Source of the DNA: Steromphala cineraria
Lineage: Eukaryota; Mollusca; Gastropoda; Trochida; Trochidae
Assembly (NCBI GenBank): GCA_916613615.1
Contig: OU744732.1
Span: forward strand, 54,227,727 to 54,291,726
DNA: 64,000 bases
Reading direction: 5' to 3'
The notes beneath the pieces are model-generated. The model was given only the letters and a program-made list of their open reading frames with translations, was not told the origin of the DNA and did not search any database. Positions 1 to 12,056 of the stretch are shown one piece after another. How positions within the stretch are numbered: position 1 is the stretch's first letter; every line of letters begins with the position of its first letter. The translations under genes were made by a program, and so were the position numbers.

Positions 1-566
1 ACGTTGCTCAGAACTGATGCTTTCAAGGAACCTTTCTCGTTTCGTTTCATTGGTTTTAACTGTGTTTTAGTTGGTTTGCTTTGATTGCCATTGGACTTGA
101 TGCTTAAGATGAACATCTTTGTTTCTGAGAGTGTTTGGATGTTGGCAAGAACAACTCGATTCTGTTGTTCCTGAAAAAGGTGTCTCCCGGTGAACTGAAA
201 TTCATCATCATTTTGTTTGAGGTTATTTTGAGTCAGAAGTGATGACTTAAAAACTTTGATAAGTGAAAAGTTTGATTTTCTCACTTTAGTTGCTTCAGGA
301 CGGGAGGTCGATATCGATACCTCAAAAGTCTTGGATAAGTGAAAAGTTTGAGTTTCTCATTTAATGGACATTCATCAGGACGCGTGCTAGATTTAAATGT
401 GTCAAAATACTTTGATAAGTGAAACTTTTGCATTTCTCACTTAACGGACATTGTTTAGAACGTGAGGACGAAATGGATGCCTTTTTTATTTTTGTGTTTC
501 TTGCTTAGTGGATTTGAGGTCGAATCTGTCGTAGAATTAGTCCTACTATAGTTAACAGTTGTCAAG
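1..566. other. Upstream region of first candidate start exon, with a ~79-bp triple repeat
   Basis: No gene seen. About 245-490 holds three diverged units roughly 79 bp apart (anchors near 255, 332 and 411), each with a GATAAGTGAAA...TTTCTCA segment that is itself weakly self-complementary. The stretch lies directly upstream of the ATG at 567, so it may include the 5'UTR or promoter of that start exon; no TATA box or other core element stands out. Confidence 0.4.
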
Positions 567-650
567 ATGAGTGAAAAGGGGGAAAAGAAGGAGAAAGAAA
601 TCGGAAAGAAGATTAAGAAAAAGAAAATGTCAACACCCAGAAGCCAGAAG
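567..650 (+). CDS. DCX-EMAP: Candidate alternative first coding exon (28 residues, Lys-rich)
   Basis: ATG at 567 in a fair context (CAAGATGA) opens 28 codons rich in lysine (starts MSEKGEKKEKEIGKK) and runs straight into a GTAAAA donor at 651. It ends in phase 0, the phase of the acceptor before the DCX exon at 18983, so it could replace the 563-residue N-terminal exon and give a product of about 1,098 residues. Very basic N-termini are common in microtubule-binding proteins. Seen: ATG, open frame, donor, phase. Inferred: that it belongs to this gene, which requires an 18-kb intron. It could instead be a chance start or belong to another transcript. Confidence 0.45.
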
Positions 651-1720
651 GTAAAAAAACGTTTTCTTACATGTTAGCGTTTACTTGTGCTTGATTTCGG
701 TGAAATTGTACGATATTACTTACTTAATAAGCATTATTCAGAAATATTTAAAAGAAACATATCTATTGGAGTAAAATGATATATTAGTGATAACTATTTT
801 GATATAAGACATCATTTGCAACTTAACACACGAAAACAGTCCTATCATTTAAAATTGTATGATTTCCTTGAAAATGTATTAGTCTACATTGATATCGATA
901 TTTCATAATTTGTTAAAACCATTTTATTGATAAAATGTTTATGGTTTCCTTGAAACTGTATTAATCTACATTGTTTCCGATATTTGATACTTTGTGAAAA
1001 CCATTTTATTGATAAAATGTTATTCTCTCAACGGTATCAATTTAATACAAGATCGTCAGATATAAATATTTTTCAAGTGTAGATAATAGCGAAAATAACG
1101 AAGATGATCTATCAAATTATTGTAACTAACCATATTCATGATAGAAATATGAATTGTGAGTGACAACTTCTATAATAGCATGAGGAATGGAGGCCTGTAG
1201 AAATAGCATTTCATCTCTCCCCGGTCGAGGTCAATACTGAACAAGAACTTATAGGTCGCCATTCCTGTATTTGATCAGGAACCAAAGAAGTAGTGTTAAC
1301 ATTTAGCGACTTTCCATGTTTCTTCCACATGACGCCAAACAACATTAAAGGTGCTATCGATCACACATACCCGTGAGTCTTTCTAAGGAATCCGATACTG
1401 TCATTTCCGACTTTTTGTATAACCCGTACCCACTGACCCAATGAGAAGTGAGATAGAAGTGTATCGATGTTGTATGAATTTAATTGAAACTGTTCTTGGT
1501 TACCAGACAGACAACGTATATTTCTCAACCATCTAAACATAGCACATGCGAGAATGAATATGAATGACTTGCTAATTTCAACACAGACTAGCATTCTATC
1601 TTAGAAAATAATTCATTTTGAAATATGTTCTCAAGTTAAGGAAATGAGATGTTAATGAATTCCAAACTATGGTCATATTTCAGGCTATTTGAATGAGAAT
1701 GTAAACTTGAGTTGTTACGT
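651..1720. other. Intronic or upstream AT-rich stretch
   Basis: No gene seen. Around 850-1025 there are two diverged copies of a ~100-bp segment (shared TGTATTA.TCTACATTG and CATTTTATTGATAAAATGTT). Open frames near 1361-1594 are short and without support. Confidence 0.3.
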
Positions 1721-2080
1721 AAAAGGGGCAGTAGCACGTTTTTATGAGGAATATAAGGTGATGTCAGGAAAAAGGTAATTAATGGTTCCAATTGAAAGAA
1801 AATGTATTTAAACTAAATAAAGTAGTACTAAATCAAATATATAAGGTAAAGTTTAGCCATGCGATTCCTTTTCTTACATAAAATGAATTAAAGGTGTTCA
1901 CGCAAAATGGCCGCCCATGGATTTTATGTGAATCTTCATACTTTGTCCTCTGGATGGATGATTGGCTTGTGTGATGATATTTTTGACACTGTCAAATTAA
2001 TACATTTAGCATTAACATACAGTTATCAGTGAAATATTTGAAATATAAAATTATCAAAAAACATGCTACTGCCCCTTTAA
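1721..2080. mobile_element. TTAA-type MITE, family A, copy 1
   Basis: About 360 bp with terminal inverted repeats: left end AAAGGGGCAGTAGCACG, right end reading as its reverse complement with one change. The interior (GGTGATGTCAGGAAAA, ATGGCCGCCCATGG) matches the other copies at 8568, 29421, 37860 and 52504. No transposase, so non-autonomous. Ends abut TAA/TTAA, which suggests TTAA target preference as in piggyBac-type elements; superfamily is inferred. Confidence 0.85.
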
Positions 2081-2920
2081 GACAGGATAAGTAAAAGGTT
2101 GATATGTAATGACTTGTTTCCAGTTCAGCCATAACATTTGAGACAAAAGGGATGTTTGATGATAAAACTTTTGTGTTGCATGTTTTGTACATATCATGTG
2201 ATATCGTTGGTTGTGCTGGAAAAGTTGATAAAGAGAAAATATACCTGATAAGTTATCTTTTCGCAGTTTCAGAAACTCCAAAAAGATACTCTCATTGTAA
2301 TTCATGTGAACAGTAGAGTGTGTTACGATTTTACAAATCAAAATGTCATGTTTTCCCATATAATCAAAATTTATTGATTGAAAAGAGACAAATCCTTTGT
2401 CAATGCTTATCAAGTATAAAATTTATTCATTGACTTTCGTGAATGCACCGTTTCATTTCATCATTGCCAACAAAGCAAAATAAACTAAAAAGTCAATAAA
2501 CCTTAGTCTCGACTTAACTGGTTTTAACAACGAACTGTCAAATGTCGGGTCGTGCAATGAGATCGAACCTTAAAGTTCGTATATCCGCTAAATAAACTGA
2601 AAATATTAAGAAAGTACCCACTTAAATTGGATTCATCATGTGTAAGATGTTCAGTTTCAAATATTTCGAGATTTTGATGTCGTATTATCAAACTGATTAT
2701 AAAGTGATCGTTAAAAGTATACCTTTAACTGCTTCTTAAATTTGTTCATTTTTTGAGGTAATTAAGTTTTAAAAAAATTATTTCGACATAACACAAATGT
2801 TCATCAACGAAGAAGACATTCTATGTGACGATCAATAAGCGTGCCTATTTTTCTTATTTGTCTTGCTTGATAGTGTAAATTCTATCACATAACCCTGTCT
2901 ACATTATATAATAATTAAGT
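2081..2920. other. AT-rich stretch without a recognisable feature
   Basis: Only short, unsupported open frames on either strand; no repeat or RNA gene recognised. Confidence 0.3.
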
Positions 2921-3960
2921 CGATAAATAATGCAATAAGTACTGGGTATATCGACATATATGTTGTTGAATGGTTACCATTCTTTCACCAAAAAAAATAA
3001 TTTTGAAAGGTCCGATTTTCATTTACATTTTGAAATTTTACTCTGTGAATTTAACGTCGATAAATAATGCAATAAGTACTAGGTATATCCACATATATTT
3101 TGTTAAATGCTTTACCATTCCTTCAAAATTTTGTTGTTGAAAAGTCCGATTTTCATTTACATTTTGAAATTCTACTCTGTGAATGTAACGTCGATAAATA
3201 ATGCAATAAGTACTGGTATATCCACATATATTTTGTTAAATGCTTTACCATTCCTTCAAAATTTTGTTGTTGAAAAGTCCGATTTTCATTTACATTTTGA
3301 AATTCTACTCTGTGAATTTAACGTCGATAAATAATGCAATAAGTACTGGGTATATCCACATATATTTTGTTGAATGGTTACCATTCTTTCACCAAATAAA
3401 ATAATTTTGAAAGTCCGATTTTCATTTACATTTTGAAATTCTACTCTGTGAATGTAACGTCGATAAATAATGCAATAAGTACTGGTATATCCACATATAT
3501 TTTGTTAAATGCTTTACCATTCCTTCAAAATTTTGTTGTTGAAAAGTCCGATTTTCATTTACATTTTGAAATTCTACTCTGTGAATTTAACGTCGATAAA
3601 TAATGCAATAAGTACTGGGTATATCCACATATATTTTGTTGAATGGTTACCATTCTTTCACCAAAAAAAATAATTTTGAAAGGTCCGATTTTCATTTACA
3701 TTTTGAAATTTTACTATGTGAATGTAACGTCGATAAATAATGCAATAAGTATAACCACATATATATGTTGAATGTTACCATTCTTCCACCAAAAAAAATA
3801 ATGTTTAAAGTCCTATTTTTATTTACATTTTGAAATTCTACTCTGTGAAGGTAACGTCGATAAATAATGCAATAAGTACTGGTATATCCACATATATTTT
3901 GTTGAACGTTTTACCATTCTTTCACCAAACTTACTTCATCTAAAAAGTCTGATTTTCAGT
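2921..3960 (+). repeat. Satellite-like tandem repeat, 8 units of 127-137 bp
   Basis: The anchor CGATAAATAATGCAATAAGT recurs at 2921, 3058, 3192, 3325, 3461, 3594, 3731 and 3858. Two unit types interleave: a ~136-bp type with TTACCATTCTTTCACCAAA and a ~133-bp type with TTTACCATTCCTTCAAAAT, in the order A B B A B A A' C. This suggests duplication of multi-unit blocks. Non-coding. Confidence 0.9.
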
Positions 3961-4429
3961 ACTAAACGGTTATCCATGGCTATTAGGAACTTTAAGTTAG
4001 TTAATGTGACAATAATCTGCTATGGTTACTGTATAAACAGTTTATGCAAACACAGTGTATGCGTCCCTGCTCTTATCAACAATACGCCAGCAGCTGCATG
4101 CATGTTTTACATCATTATCGTCACGCACCATTGAACAAGTCACGTCGAGGTTCTATTTCAGCAAATTATTAAAGGCATGTTTTAAGCAGATCAATACGTT
4201 ATCGAAAGAACCATATAATATAAGGAATTGATTCACGATTTTGAATTAGAGAGTCCTTTCCTATTGATTATGGCAAATGCATGTGATGTGAAATCTGAAT
4301 TTCAGTGTCTTTGTGCACGACTTCATTGGGTAATCGTAAATTGATTTATCTCTAGCATGTTAAGTATTTTCTAAAAATAAACGTTTATCCAATTGTCCTT
4401 GGAATACAATTTCTGATAACTGTTTGCAA
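3961..4429. other. Stretch without a recognisable feature
   Basis: Mixed AT-rich sequence between two tandem arrays; no coding, RNA or transposon signature seen. Confidence 0.3.
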
Positions 4430-4790
4430 ACTTATCTTTGTAATTTTACCAGTTTGCAAAATAATCTTTTTCATCGTGCAAATTATCAAAAGGACCTTTG
4501 TAATTCTATCTTTGTAGGTGTACCAGTTTGAAAAGGATGTTTGTATTTGTACCAGTTTGCAAAGGTTGTTTGTATTTGTACCAGTTTGCAAAATGATCTT
4601 TGTAGTTGTACCAGTTTGCAAAAAATCTTTGTTGTTGTACCAGTTTGCAAAGGATCCTTGTATTCGTACAATTTTGCATAGGATACGTGAATTTGTAGCA
4701 GTTTGCGAAGGGTCTTTTTGGGTTCTAAATGTTTGAAAAAAGGATGTTAGTAGTTGTAGCAGTTTCCTAAGGGTTCTTTGTACTGTAACA
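4430..4790 (+). repeat. Minisatellite with ~33-bp unit
   Basis: About ten diverged copies of a unit containing GTACCAGTTTGCAAA followed by GGATCTTTGTAGTT. Units lack stop codons in several frames, which explains overlapping short open frames on both strands here; they are not genes. Confidence 0.85.
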
Positions 4791-4849
4791 CTTGACAAAT
4801 TGATCATTTCATAAATTGTTGTTGGATCCTAATTTCTGATACATAGAGA

Positions 4850-4990
4850 TAATTACCCAAGGAAGTGTGTCATATGTCTTTTACGAAACGAGTGTGAATT
4901 TTTGTATTACCCGAGCGAGAGCGAGGGTTATACACAAATTTGCACGAGTTTCGTAAAAGTCATATGACACACTTCCGAGGGTAATAATTT
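4850..4990. mobile_element. Fold-back (palindromic) element, ~140 bp
   Basis: A long imperfect inverted repeat: the left arm runs from about 4852 (TTACCCAAGGAAGTGTGTCA) and pairs with the right arm ending about 4987 (TGACACACTTCCGAGGGTAA); the centre is ACCCGAGCGAGAGCGAGGGT. Consistent with a small fold-back MITE. The following 5040-5110 holds GTGACGTCACGAACAATGG, which recurs inverted near 15190-15217. Confidence 0.75.
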
Positions 4991-7249
4991 CTTTATTACC
5001 GATTCTATTCTATTTTACCATCTTAGAAATATCCAAAAACGGGCCGCTTCCCTTGCGACGGCCGGCTACGGTGACGTCACGAACAATGGTGTTATGACGT
5101 CACAGGCGAAGTGATATGTGCACTAGTGCTTATATTGAAATACGTCACCACTTATTTCCAACCATATGAGTAATAACAGTTTATATTACATGTTTATTGC
5201 ACAGATATAAAAGAGGTCTCATAATTAGAGTTTACATTTGAAAATGTATTTAAGGATTTATGAATTCATCGTTAAAAAACTTATAATGTATATTTAATTT
5301 CGATAGGTAATTTCTAACCAACGAACGATAACATTTTCTGCTAGTTATTCTTGTTATTTTCTGAAAGCTACATTCCAAATTAGTTAAGTGAACCCAGCAT
5401 ATCACCAGTAATTACATAGACAAATTGTTACTAAACCTACGGCGAGACATTCTGCATATGTGTATATACGTGTGACCGAAATTTATCGTAAGTTTAATTA
5501 ATAAATTAATGATTTAGATAACTCATTTATTTATTGAGTATCTTGTGTATGATTCGCCAACATGAACAGATAAAAACAATTTGTTCAACAAATTTAAAGG
5601 TCAAAATTGTTGTTCGTCTGGCGTGGTAACTTTGCAATAATTATAAAATATTTATGACTATGTGTTTTTATCAAATTTTCTATTATCTTTTTGAGACCAG
5701 TTTTCCCATCTTCAACGACCAAGATGCCCAATATCCAAAGGTTACAACATCAATCGATTTGAAAGGGACATTAGATATAAAAAGACCATTGAAATTTAGT
5801 TCAGACAGTACGTCATCGATTCCTTACTTACCTAATTACATGATAAAAGGTTTTACATAAATGCGTCACGTAGTTTTTTAACGGAAGTCACATCAAGCAA
5901 ATGAACTTTATGGAAATCTGTAGAAGTACAGTATTATTGAATGTCAACATGCGTGAAGTGTTTAATGTTTAATGTAAACCATCTCTATGCTAAAGGAATC
6001 GTTTGAAAGAAGAGAAAAAAATCGAAAGTGTTTTTTCACAAGGTTTTCTCATGAGGTTAATGAATAATTATTGAACTCACTACACGTTGATAAATATAGA
6101 GTTTACTGCGCAAAGAGATGTTTTGATTAGTTGTTTTGTTGCCATGAAATAATTTTTTTAAACCATGATGTACATAACCTTACTTCGAATTCGTTCATTG
6201 TGTACAATACTTGATAGTAAGCGTAATGAGCCTAAACGAATTCAATACTGTGAAGGTGATTAAATGTGTTTCATCAGTGGTGTAATAGGGTCCACGACCC
6301 AGCTCTATTCATGTTAGGTTTAAGTGAATTTTAATGTAAGTAAATCACTACCACTACTGAATAAAAGTCTTTTTTACTTCGGCTTTTACCAATCTATTTA
6401 ACATTTTATTAGTAATTGCTACACTACCCTCCTGACGTGAAGAAAATATTGTCCTCATGGATAAATTATGTTGTTAACATATCTTTTCCGTTAACTTAAT
6501 GTTGATTCGTTTAAAGGGTGGGTCATGTTCTTTATAAAAATGGAATATGATAAGAAAAGAGTATCAGTACTTTGAAACTGTGAAATTTCTTAATAATAAT
6601 GATACGGACAAGTTCGGGAAGCCAGTTACATTTTTAATGTGGCGGTTTCCTTTAAACCTTGCCTATGAATACAACTTAAAGTGATTGTAATTTTCGGCAC
6701 AACGGGTATATAGCTAAGCTTTATAGTTTTTAAGAAAATGCCAAATTGAATGATTATTATTTCACCAATTTATATTCCTTACATTTTGAGGTAACTTTTA
6801 ATTTAATTGAAAAAAAAACCCATTAAATACTGCAAGAGGATGGATTAATGCAAATGTTTAATGCATCCATTACGAAAAATACTTAATGTAATCAATATAA
6901 CAGAATTTCAATATTGATATGAAACAATAAATATAACACTGTGGCTTTACTTTAGTTGCTAAGTATAACCCAACTGTTTTCCAATTTCCATTTGTTTGTC
7001 CGGATATTTCCTCAGGTTGACAGGAAGTTATCAACAACAGAACGGAAATGTTTTCGCCTATCGTGACAACATTACCTATCAATTCTCACCTTTTCTACTT
7101 TATTAAGGTAGTAATGGGCAATATATGGAAAGTTAATTAAGCAATTTCCTGCACAGGTGGAGACTCTGTTTGCAGTCTTTGATAAAGACGATCAACTTGT
7201 GCTAAAACAAATCACAGACAATATGAATACCTGATGTTTACCTCCTTTA
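4991..7249. other. Intronic or upstream stretch, mostly featureless
   Basis: Apart from the shared GTGACGTCACGAACAATGG block near 5070, no gene, RNA or repeat was recognised. Open frames (e.g. 5654-5860) are short, AT-rich and lack splice or homology support. Confidence 0.3.
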
Positions 7250-7390
7250 AGTGGCAGGTCTTTAGGGGGGAAATAAGGTGATGCCAGGAAAATGAAAATA
7301 AATGGTTCCAATTGAAAGACAAAGTATTTAAACTAAATGAAACAGTTATAATTCATATACGATGTGAAGCTTAGCCATGCCATTCATTTT
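7250..7390 (+). mobile_element. Partial, decayed MITE of family A
   Basis: Sequence from GGTCTTTAGGGGGGAAATAA through GGTTCCAATTGAAAGAC to TTAGCCATGCCATTC matches the left half of the full copies at 1721 and 8568; the left terminal repeat is damaged and the right half missing. Confidence 0.7.
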
Positions 7391-8204
7391 TTTAATTTTT
7401 TTTGGAAATCGAACAACAGTCTGCTATATGCAGATACTTGCAGTATAAATATTGCGTTTGAATAATTAGAAGTATATTTTCCAGGTTTCGATCAAAATCG
7501 CGACTATGTAAAATAAAAGGACTTCAATTACTTCACTGAATCTATCTGTCTTAAAATGATTTTTTTTATCATGTAATTTCAATTCATCATGTTATCACTT
7601 ATGAGGAGAGTCCCTTTTAAGTCAAAGACCTCTGTTACGCTACTGTGATTGAGATCAAAATGCTGTCTCCTGTTTTTTTAATTAAATAAAATGATTTTCT
7701 ATGCTTTTATACCCGGCAGTCATTGTTAAGACATGCTGTATTATCACCTCAATTTTAGATTTAAACATATCTCGTAGCAGCTATAAACTATCCATGCTCC
7801 AACGATTTTCAATTATGAAAGGTATGTAATAGCCGTATAACAAACGCGTATGCACCATTTGTTTAATGTGAAATAAACACCTTACCTTTCAAAGTCATTT
7901 ATGTGTATAACAGATCATTTAACCTTAGATATTCGAACTGTGTTATATTTGAATAAGTAGTATATTCAATTACATGTACGAAATAAATGGTGCACTGAAA
8001 TATGGGCTTTTCACCTTCTTTGACAATATTTGAAAGTTTGTTCTGTTAAATTTATTAAACGTATGTTATTGCGATCTTTAAAACAAGGCATAATGTTAGT
8101 GAAACTTGAAAGTCATATGTGTTCGAGAGAAACGCTATCATTATAAACATTTTGTTGGTAAAAATCTATGTCGATGATAGGTTTTAATCATGGATGGTAA
8201 AGAC

Positions 8205-8445
8205 TATACACACAAAACCATGTGTACCTGTAAGGTAAACAACTAATCGACGTGTATGTTAGTTTAAACATTAACACTAACTCTATGTGTATGTGTAATG
8301 TTAACATCAAAATCATGTGTGTATGTATCGTTTTCACCAAAACCAGGTGAATATATGTCGTTAACACCAGCACGAACGTTTTTGTTTCGTTTACAAAAAA
8401 ACCATCTGTACTTGTATCATCATCGCAAAATGTGTGTATAAAATT
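8205..8445. repeat. Degenerate ~50-bp tandem repeat
   Basis: Four to five poorly conserved units sharing ACCATGTGTA / ATCATGTGTGTATGTAT followed by GTTAACA(C/T)(C/A)A. Non-coding; boundaries approximate. The flanking 7391-8204 shows nothing recognisable. Confidence 0.5.
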
Positions 8446-8567
8446 AAGGGTCCAAAACTATTGTGACCATTAAATAATTTTAAAAGAAAATGAAAAGGTA
8501 ATATCATAACAACAACTGTAATTTATTTCATTGTGGTCTTCACTAGGCTAACATAATAATATGTGCG

Positions 8568-8932
8568 TTAAAGGGGCAGTAGCACGTTTTTAGGGGGAAC
8601 ATAAGGTGATGTCAGGAAAATGAAAATAAATGGTTCCAATCTAAAGACAATGTATTAAAACTAAATCAAGCAGTAATAAATTAAATATGTAATGTAAAGT
8701 TAAGCCATGCGATTTCTTTTCTTACACTAAACGAATTAAAGGTGTTCACACAAAAATGGCTGCCAATGGATTTTATGTGTATCTTTATAATTTGTTCTCT
8801 GACTATGGGTGATTGGTTTGTGTAATGAAATTTTTGACACCAGCAAAGTGATGCCTTTAGCATTAACGTACAATTATCAGTGAAAAATTGAAAATATAAA
8901 ATTGTCAAAAAACGTGCTACTGCCCCTTTAAA
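8568..8932. mobile_element. TTAA-type MITE, family A, copy 2 (intact ends)
   Basis: Starts TTAAAGGGGCAGTAGCACG and ends with its exact reverse complement CGTGCTACTGCCCCTTTAA; length 365 bp; interior as in the other copies (ATGGCTGCCAATGGATTTTA). TTAA is present at both ends, consistent with a TTAA target duplication. No coding capacity. Confidence 0.9.
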
Positions 8933-9298
8933 GTGTCTATTTACCTCATTATCGTCCCCTCAAGGCTGATTAATAACATGTAAGTTTTTTAAAAAGATTA
9001 AAAATCAGTATTATGTAAGATTGCTGTATGCAAGAATATATTATGCATATTTTGTGTTAATTTAATCTCACGCCAAGACTAATATATGACATGTTTCTCA
9101 AAAATGAAAAAATGTGAAAATGAAAGTATCGTGATCAAACATGTTCTGACAAAAACAAAACAACAAGTTTGAACAGGGCAATCAACTTCAATTATATCCT
9201 TCATAAATTTCCTAAAGTTAATCAATTATAGGAGTGTTTGAATGAAAATGAAATAAATGTCAACGATTTAAATTTTTATACAATTTGTACCTTCAGGG

Positions 9299-10410
9299 TT
9301 ACATGGCAATCGCTCTCAACAAAGCTCAACAACTTTGTCACAGTCTTCCGTTTTAATAATACAACCACTTACAAACATTCTCAACATATTTTTTAGTCTT
9401 ATCATTTGCTACTGAAGTTAACAAACAATACTCAACAACTTGATCACAATCTCATTTCTTAGCTGCTCAAGTTCACACGACAACCGCTTACAAACATTCT
9501 GAACAACTTTCAGTCTTTTTTGGTAATTCTTTATTTAACATGACAACCGTTAACAAAACACTCAATGACTTTGACAATCTTATCCCTTCATCATCTAAGG
9601 TTTACACGACAACCGCGCCGCTTACAAACAAAACTCAACATTATGCCATTCTTTTCTTTAAAATATCAAAGTTAACATGGCAACCACTTACATGTACAAA
9701 CAAACTCAACATCTTTGTCACTCTTATTTTCAATATACACGGTTACACGACAACCCCTTACGAAAAAACTCAACATTTTTGTCAATCTTTTCCCTTAAAT
9801 ACTTTTGTTAACATGGCAACCGTTTACAGACAAAATTCATCATCTTTGTCAATTATACTTTTATACTCACCTTTTCATGAAAATCGTTTGCAATGAAAAC
9901 TAATTTGTGCCATTCGTTTCTTAAATATACTAAGTTAACATGGCAACCACTTACAAACAAGCTTAACATCATTGTCACTCTAACTTTTTATACACAAGTT
10001 TTCACGAAAATCGTATACAAACAAAACTAAACATTTTTGCCATTCATTTCTTTAAAATACGCAGTAACATGGTAACCACTTACAATCAACACACAATATC
10101 TCTGTCAGTTTCCCAGGTTTTGACGAAAATTGTTTACAAAGAAAACTACTGCCACTCTTTTTTTAAATTCTAAGTTAACATGGCAACCCCTAACAAACAA
10201 AACTCAACATCTTTGTCATTCCTATTTTTTTACGTCAGGTTTTCACGAAAAAAAACCTGACAAACAAGCTCACCATTTTTTCAATCCTTTAAATACACTT
10301 AAGTTAACATGGTAACCACTTACAAACAAAACTCAACATCTTTATCAGTTTCCCAGGTTTTTACGAAAGTTGTTTACAAAGAAAACTCAACATTTTGTCA
10401 CCGTCTTGTA
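9299..10410 (+). repeat. Degenerate ~60-bp minisatellite
   Basis: Roughly 17 diverged units of the type (GT)TAACATGGCAACC.CTTACAAACAAAACTCAACATCTTTGTCA. followed by a T-rich spacer. Open frames such as 9540-9896 and 10130-10315 are by-products. 8933-9298 before it shows nothing recognisable. Confidence 0.8.
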
Positions 10411-12024
10411 ATATTAATACCTATGCTAAACGGATCCACAGGGAAACATGGTCTATTCAATGAAGGGTTTGGTTGACAACCGTAGACAGAATACCAATAT
10501 TGTACCGGCGTAGCAACGGGGCGGGTCCTGTGGGTGAAGTGTTTGGTTCAAACACTCGTCATGCTTGAAAGGTCGTTATTTGTTAGGTCTGTAATAACTG
10601 GGTATTCAATCATGGAGTCATTCAATACCGTATGAAATCCAACGTTAAGGTTAAGAAGTCAACTTTTATGGGTTAAATAAAGATCCGTATAAGAGGGTAA
10701 AGTAGAATATTGTTCAAACGGACTTCTTTAAGACTTGGTTTGATTAGAAATTGAGTTTATACTAGGACTTTTTAAGTTTGTGGTAACTTCAATATAGATG
10801 ATTAGTGCTGACTATGATATATGTATTGGGAAAATGAATGTGAATTTAAGTGAGAGTTTGTTAAGAGGGAATGAATATTGGTCAAACGATTTTTTCAAGT
10901 TGATATGGTTTTAAGAAATAGAGTCTTATACTGTGAATTTTTAATTGTTTTATCATATACTTAAGTAATAATAATGGGCGATGAATATAATAAAATCAAG
11001 TTTTAGGGAATAATTTAATGTAGGGGATATTGTAAAGGTTGTTATGATTTATGACAAATTGATAAGATGTGGTAAAGAAGTCTAAACGTTCGTATTTAGT
11101 ATATGTGTACTTGGTGCATGGCGTCGTAGAAAATCGTTGAAATATAACGGTAGATTAAGAAAAATAAATAATATGTGGAGCCCTAGTTTTAAAATTTGTG
11201 AATTTGACAAGAATTCAAACATAGGAACAAAACAATACATGTATCCTAATTGTTATAACTCTTTCCAAAGTCATTCTTAAGTTACATATATAGTACAATT
11301 TATTTAACGGAAAAATTCTATCGGGGTATTTGTTGTAGATAAAAAATTCTAAAACAACTAAAATGTTACCCTCACTTACATATTTTAAAAAAGAATGAAA
11401 TAATGATGTAATAATCATGCAGAAGTATAAACATTGAAGATTTCTTGAATTTTAATTCCACAAAAATAACCCAAGAGAATTGTCCCTTTAAAGAAAACAA
11501 TCAATTTTAACTCAACGTCTTCTTATCACAATCATTTGCATAAGAAAGAGTTAATCAATCTCACCGGAACAACTCTGTCCGACTTCTGCAGTAACGATAG
11601 CGTGATTTCCCTACGAGTGTTTGATAGATCAGTTAGGGGCTCATTCAAAGGCCCGTCACGTGCCCACCGAATCATATTGAATGTTTACATTAAGGAGATG
11701 TCCTATTCAATTCACGTCCTTTCAATAACAGTGTAAAACCAGTCTTTTGTATGTTCAATAAAAGTCAGCCTTTGTATGTCTCTACGTAGGGTGTTATGGG
11801 GGGACGTTCACATTCCTATATGTATACGGGAGAAGTTAACAGTAAATCGGAATCTCTGTCGGTTTCTCTCGAAATCAGGCTATTGATTTATTGGATTAAT
11901 AATATTGGAACTTACCATGGCGTGTGTGAAGTGTGTTATGCGAATTTATATTATTCTGAGATCTGATTTATAGCGTGATATTCACACCTTGTGAAAGTGA
12001 GGTGTCGGTGTTGGTAATTTCAAA
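10411..12024. other. Region upstream of the long N-terminal exon (possible promoter/5'UTR)
   Basis: No gene seen. An ATTGTCCCTTTAAAG block near 11480 resembles a transposon end without a visible partner. The part nearest 12000 is likely 5'UTR of the exon starting its coding at 12057, because an in-frame TAG (12045-12047) precedes the ATG. No core promoter motif could be assigned by eye. Confidence 0.3.
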
Positions 12025-12036
12025 ATGGCGGAATGA
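12025..12036 (+). promoter_or_regulatory. Short upstream ORF (MAE-stop) before the main start
   Basis: ATG GCG GAA TGA in a good context (CAAAATGG) lies 21 bases before the main ATG. If the transcript includes it, ribosomes would meet this four-codon uORF first, which could damp translation of the long isoform. Functional effect is inferred. Confidence 0.4.
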
Positions 12037-12056
12037 TAGATTTGTAGGAAGGAGTC

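Noticed and set aside
4385..4807. 140-codon minus-strand frame
   Set aside because: Translation of the ~33-bp minisatellite (repeated LQTGT-type residues).
9540..9896. 118-codon open frame
   Set aside because: Lies within a degenerate ~60-bp minisatellite and has repeat-derived periodicity.
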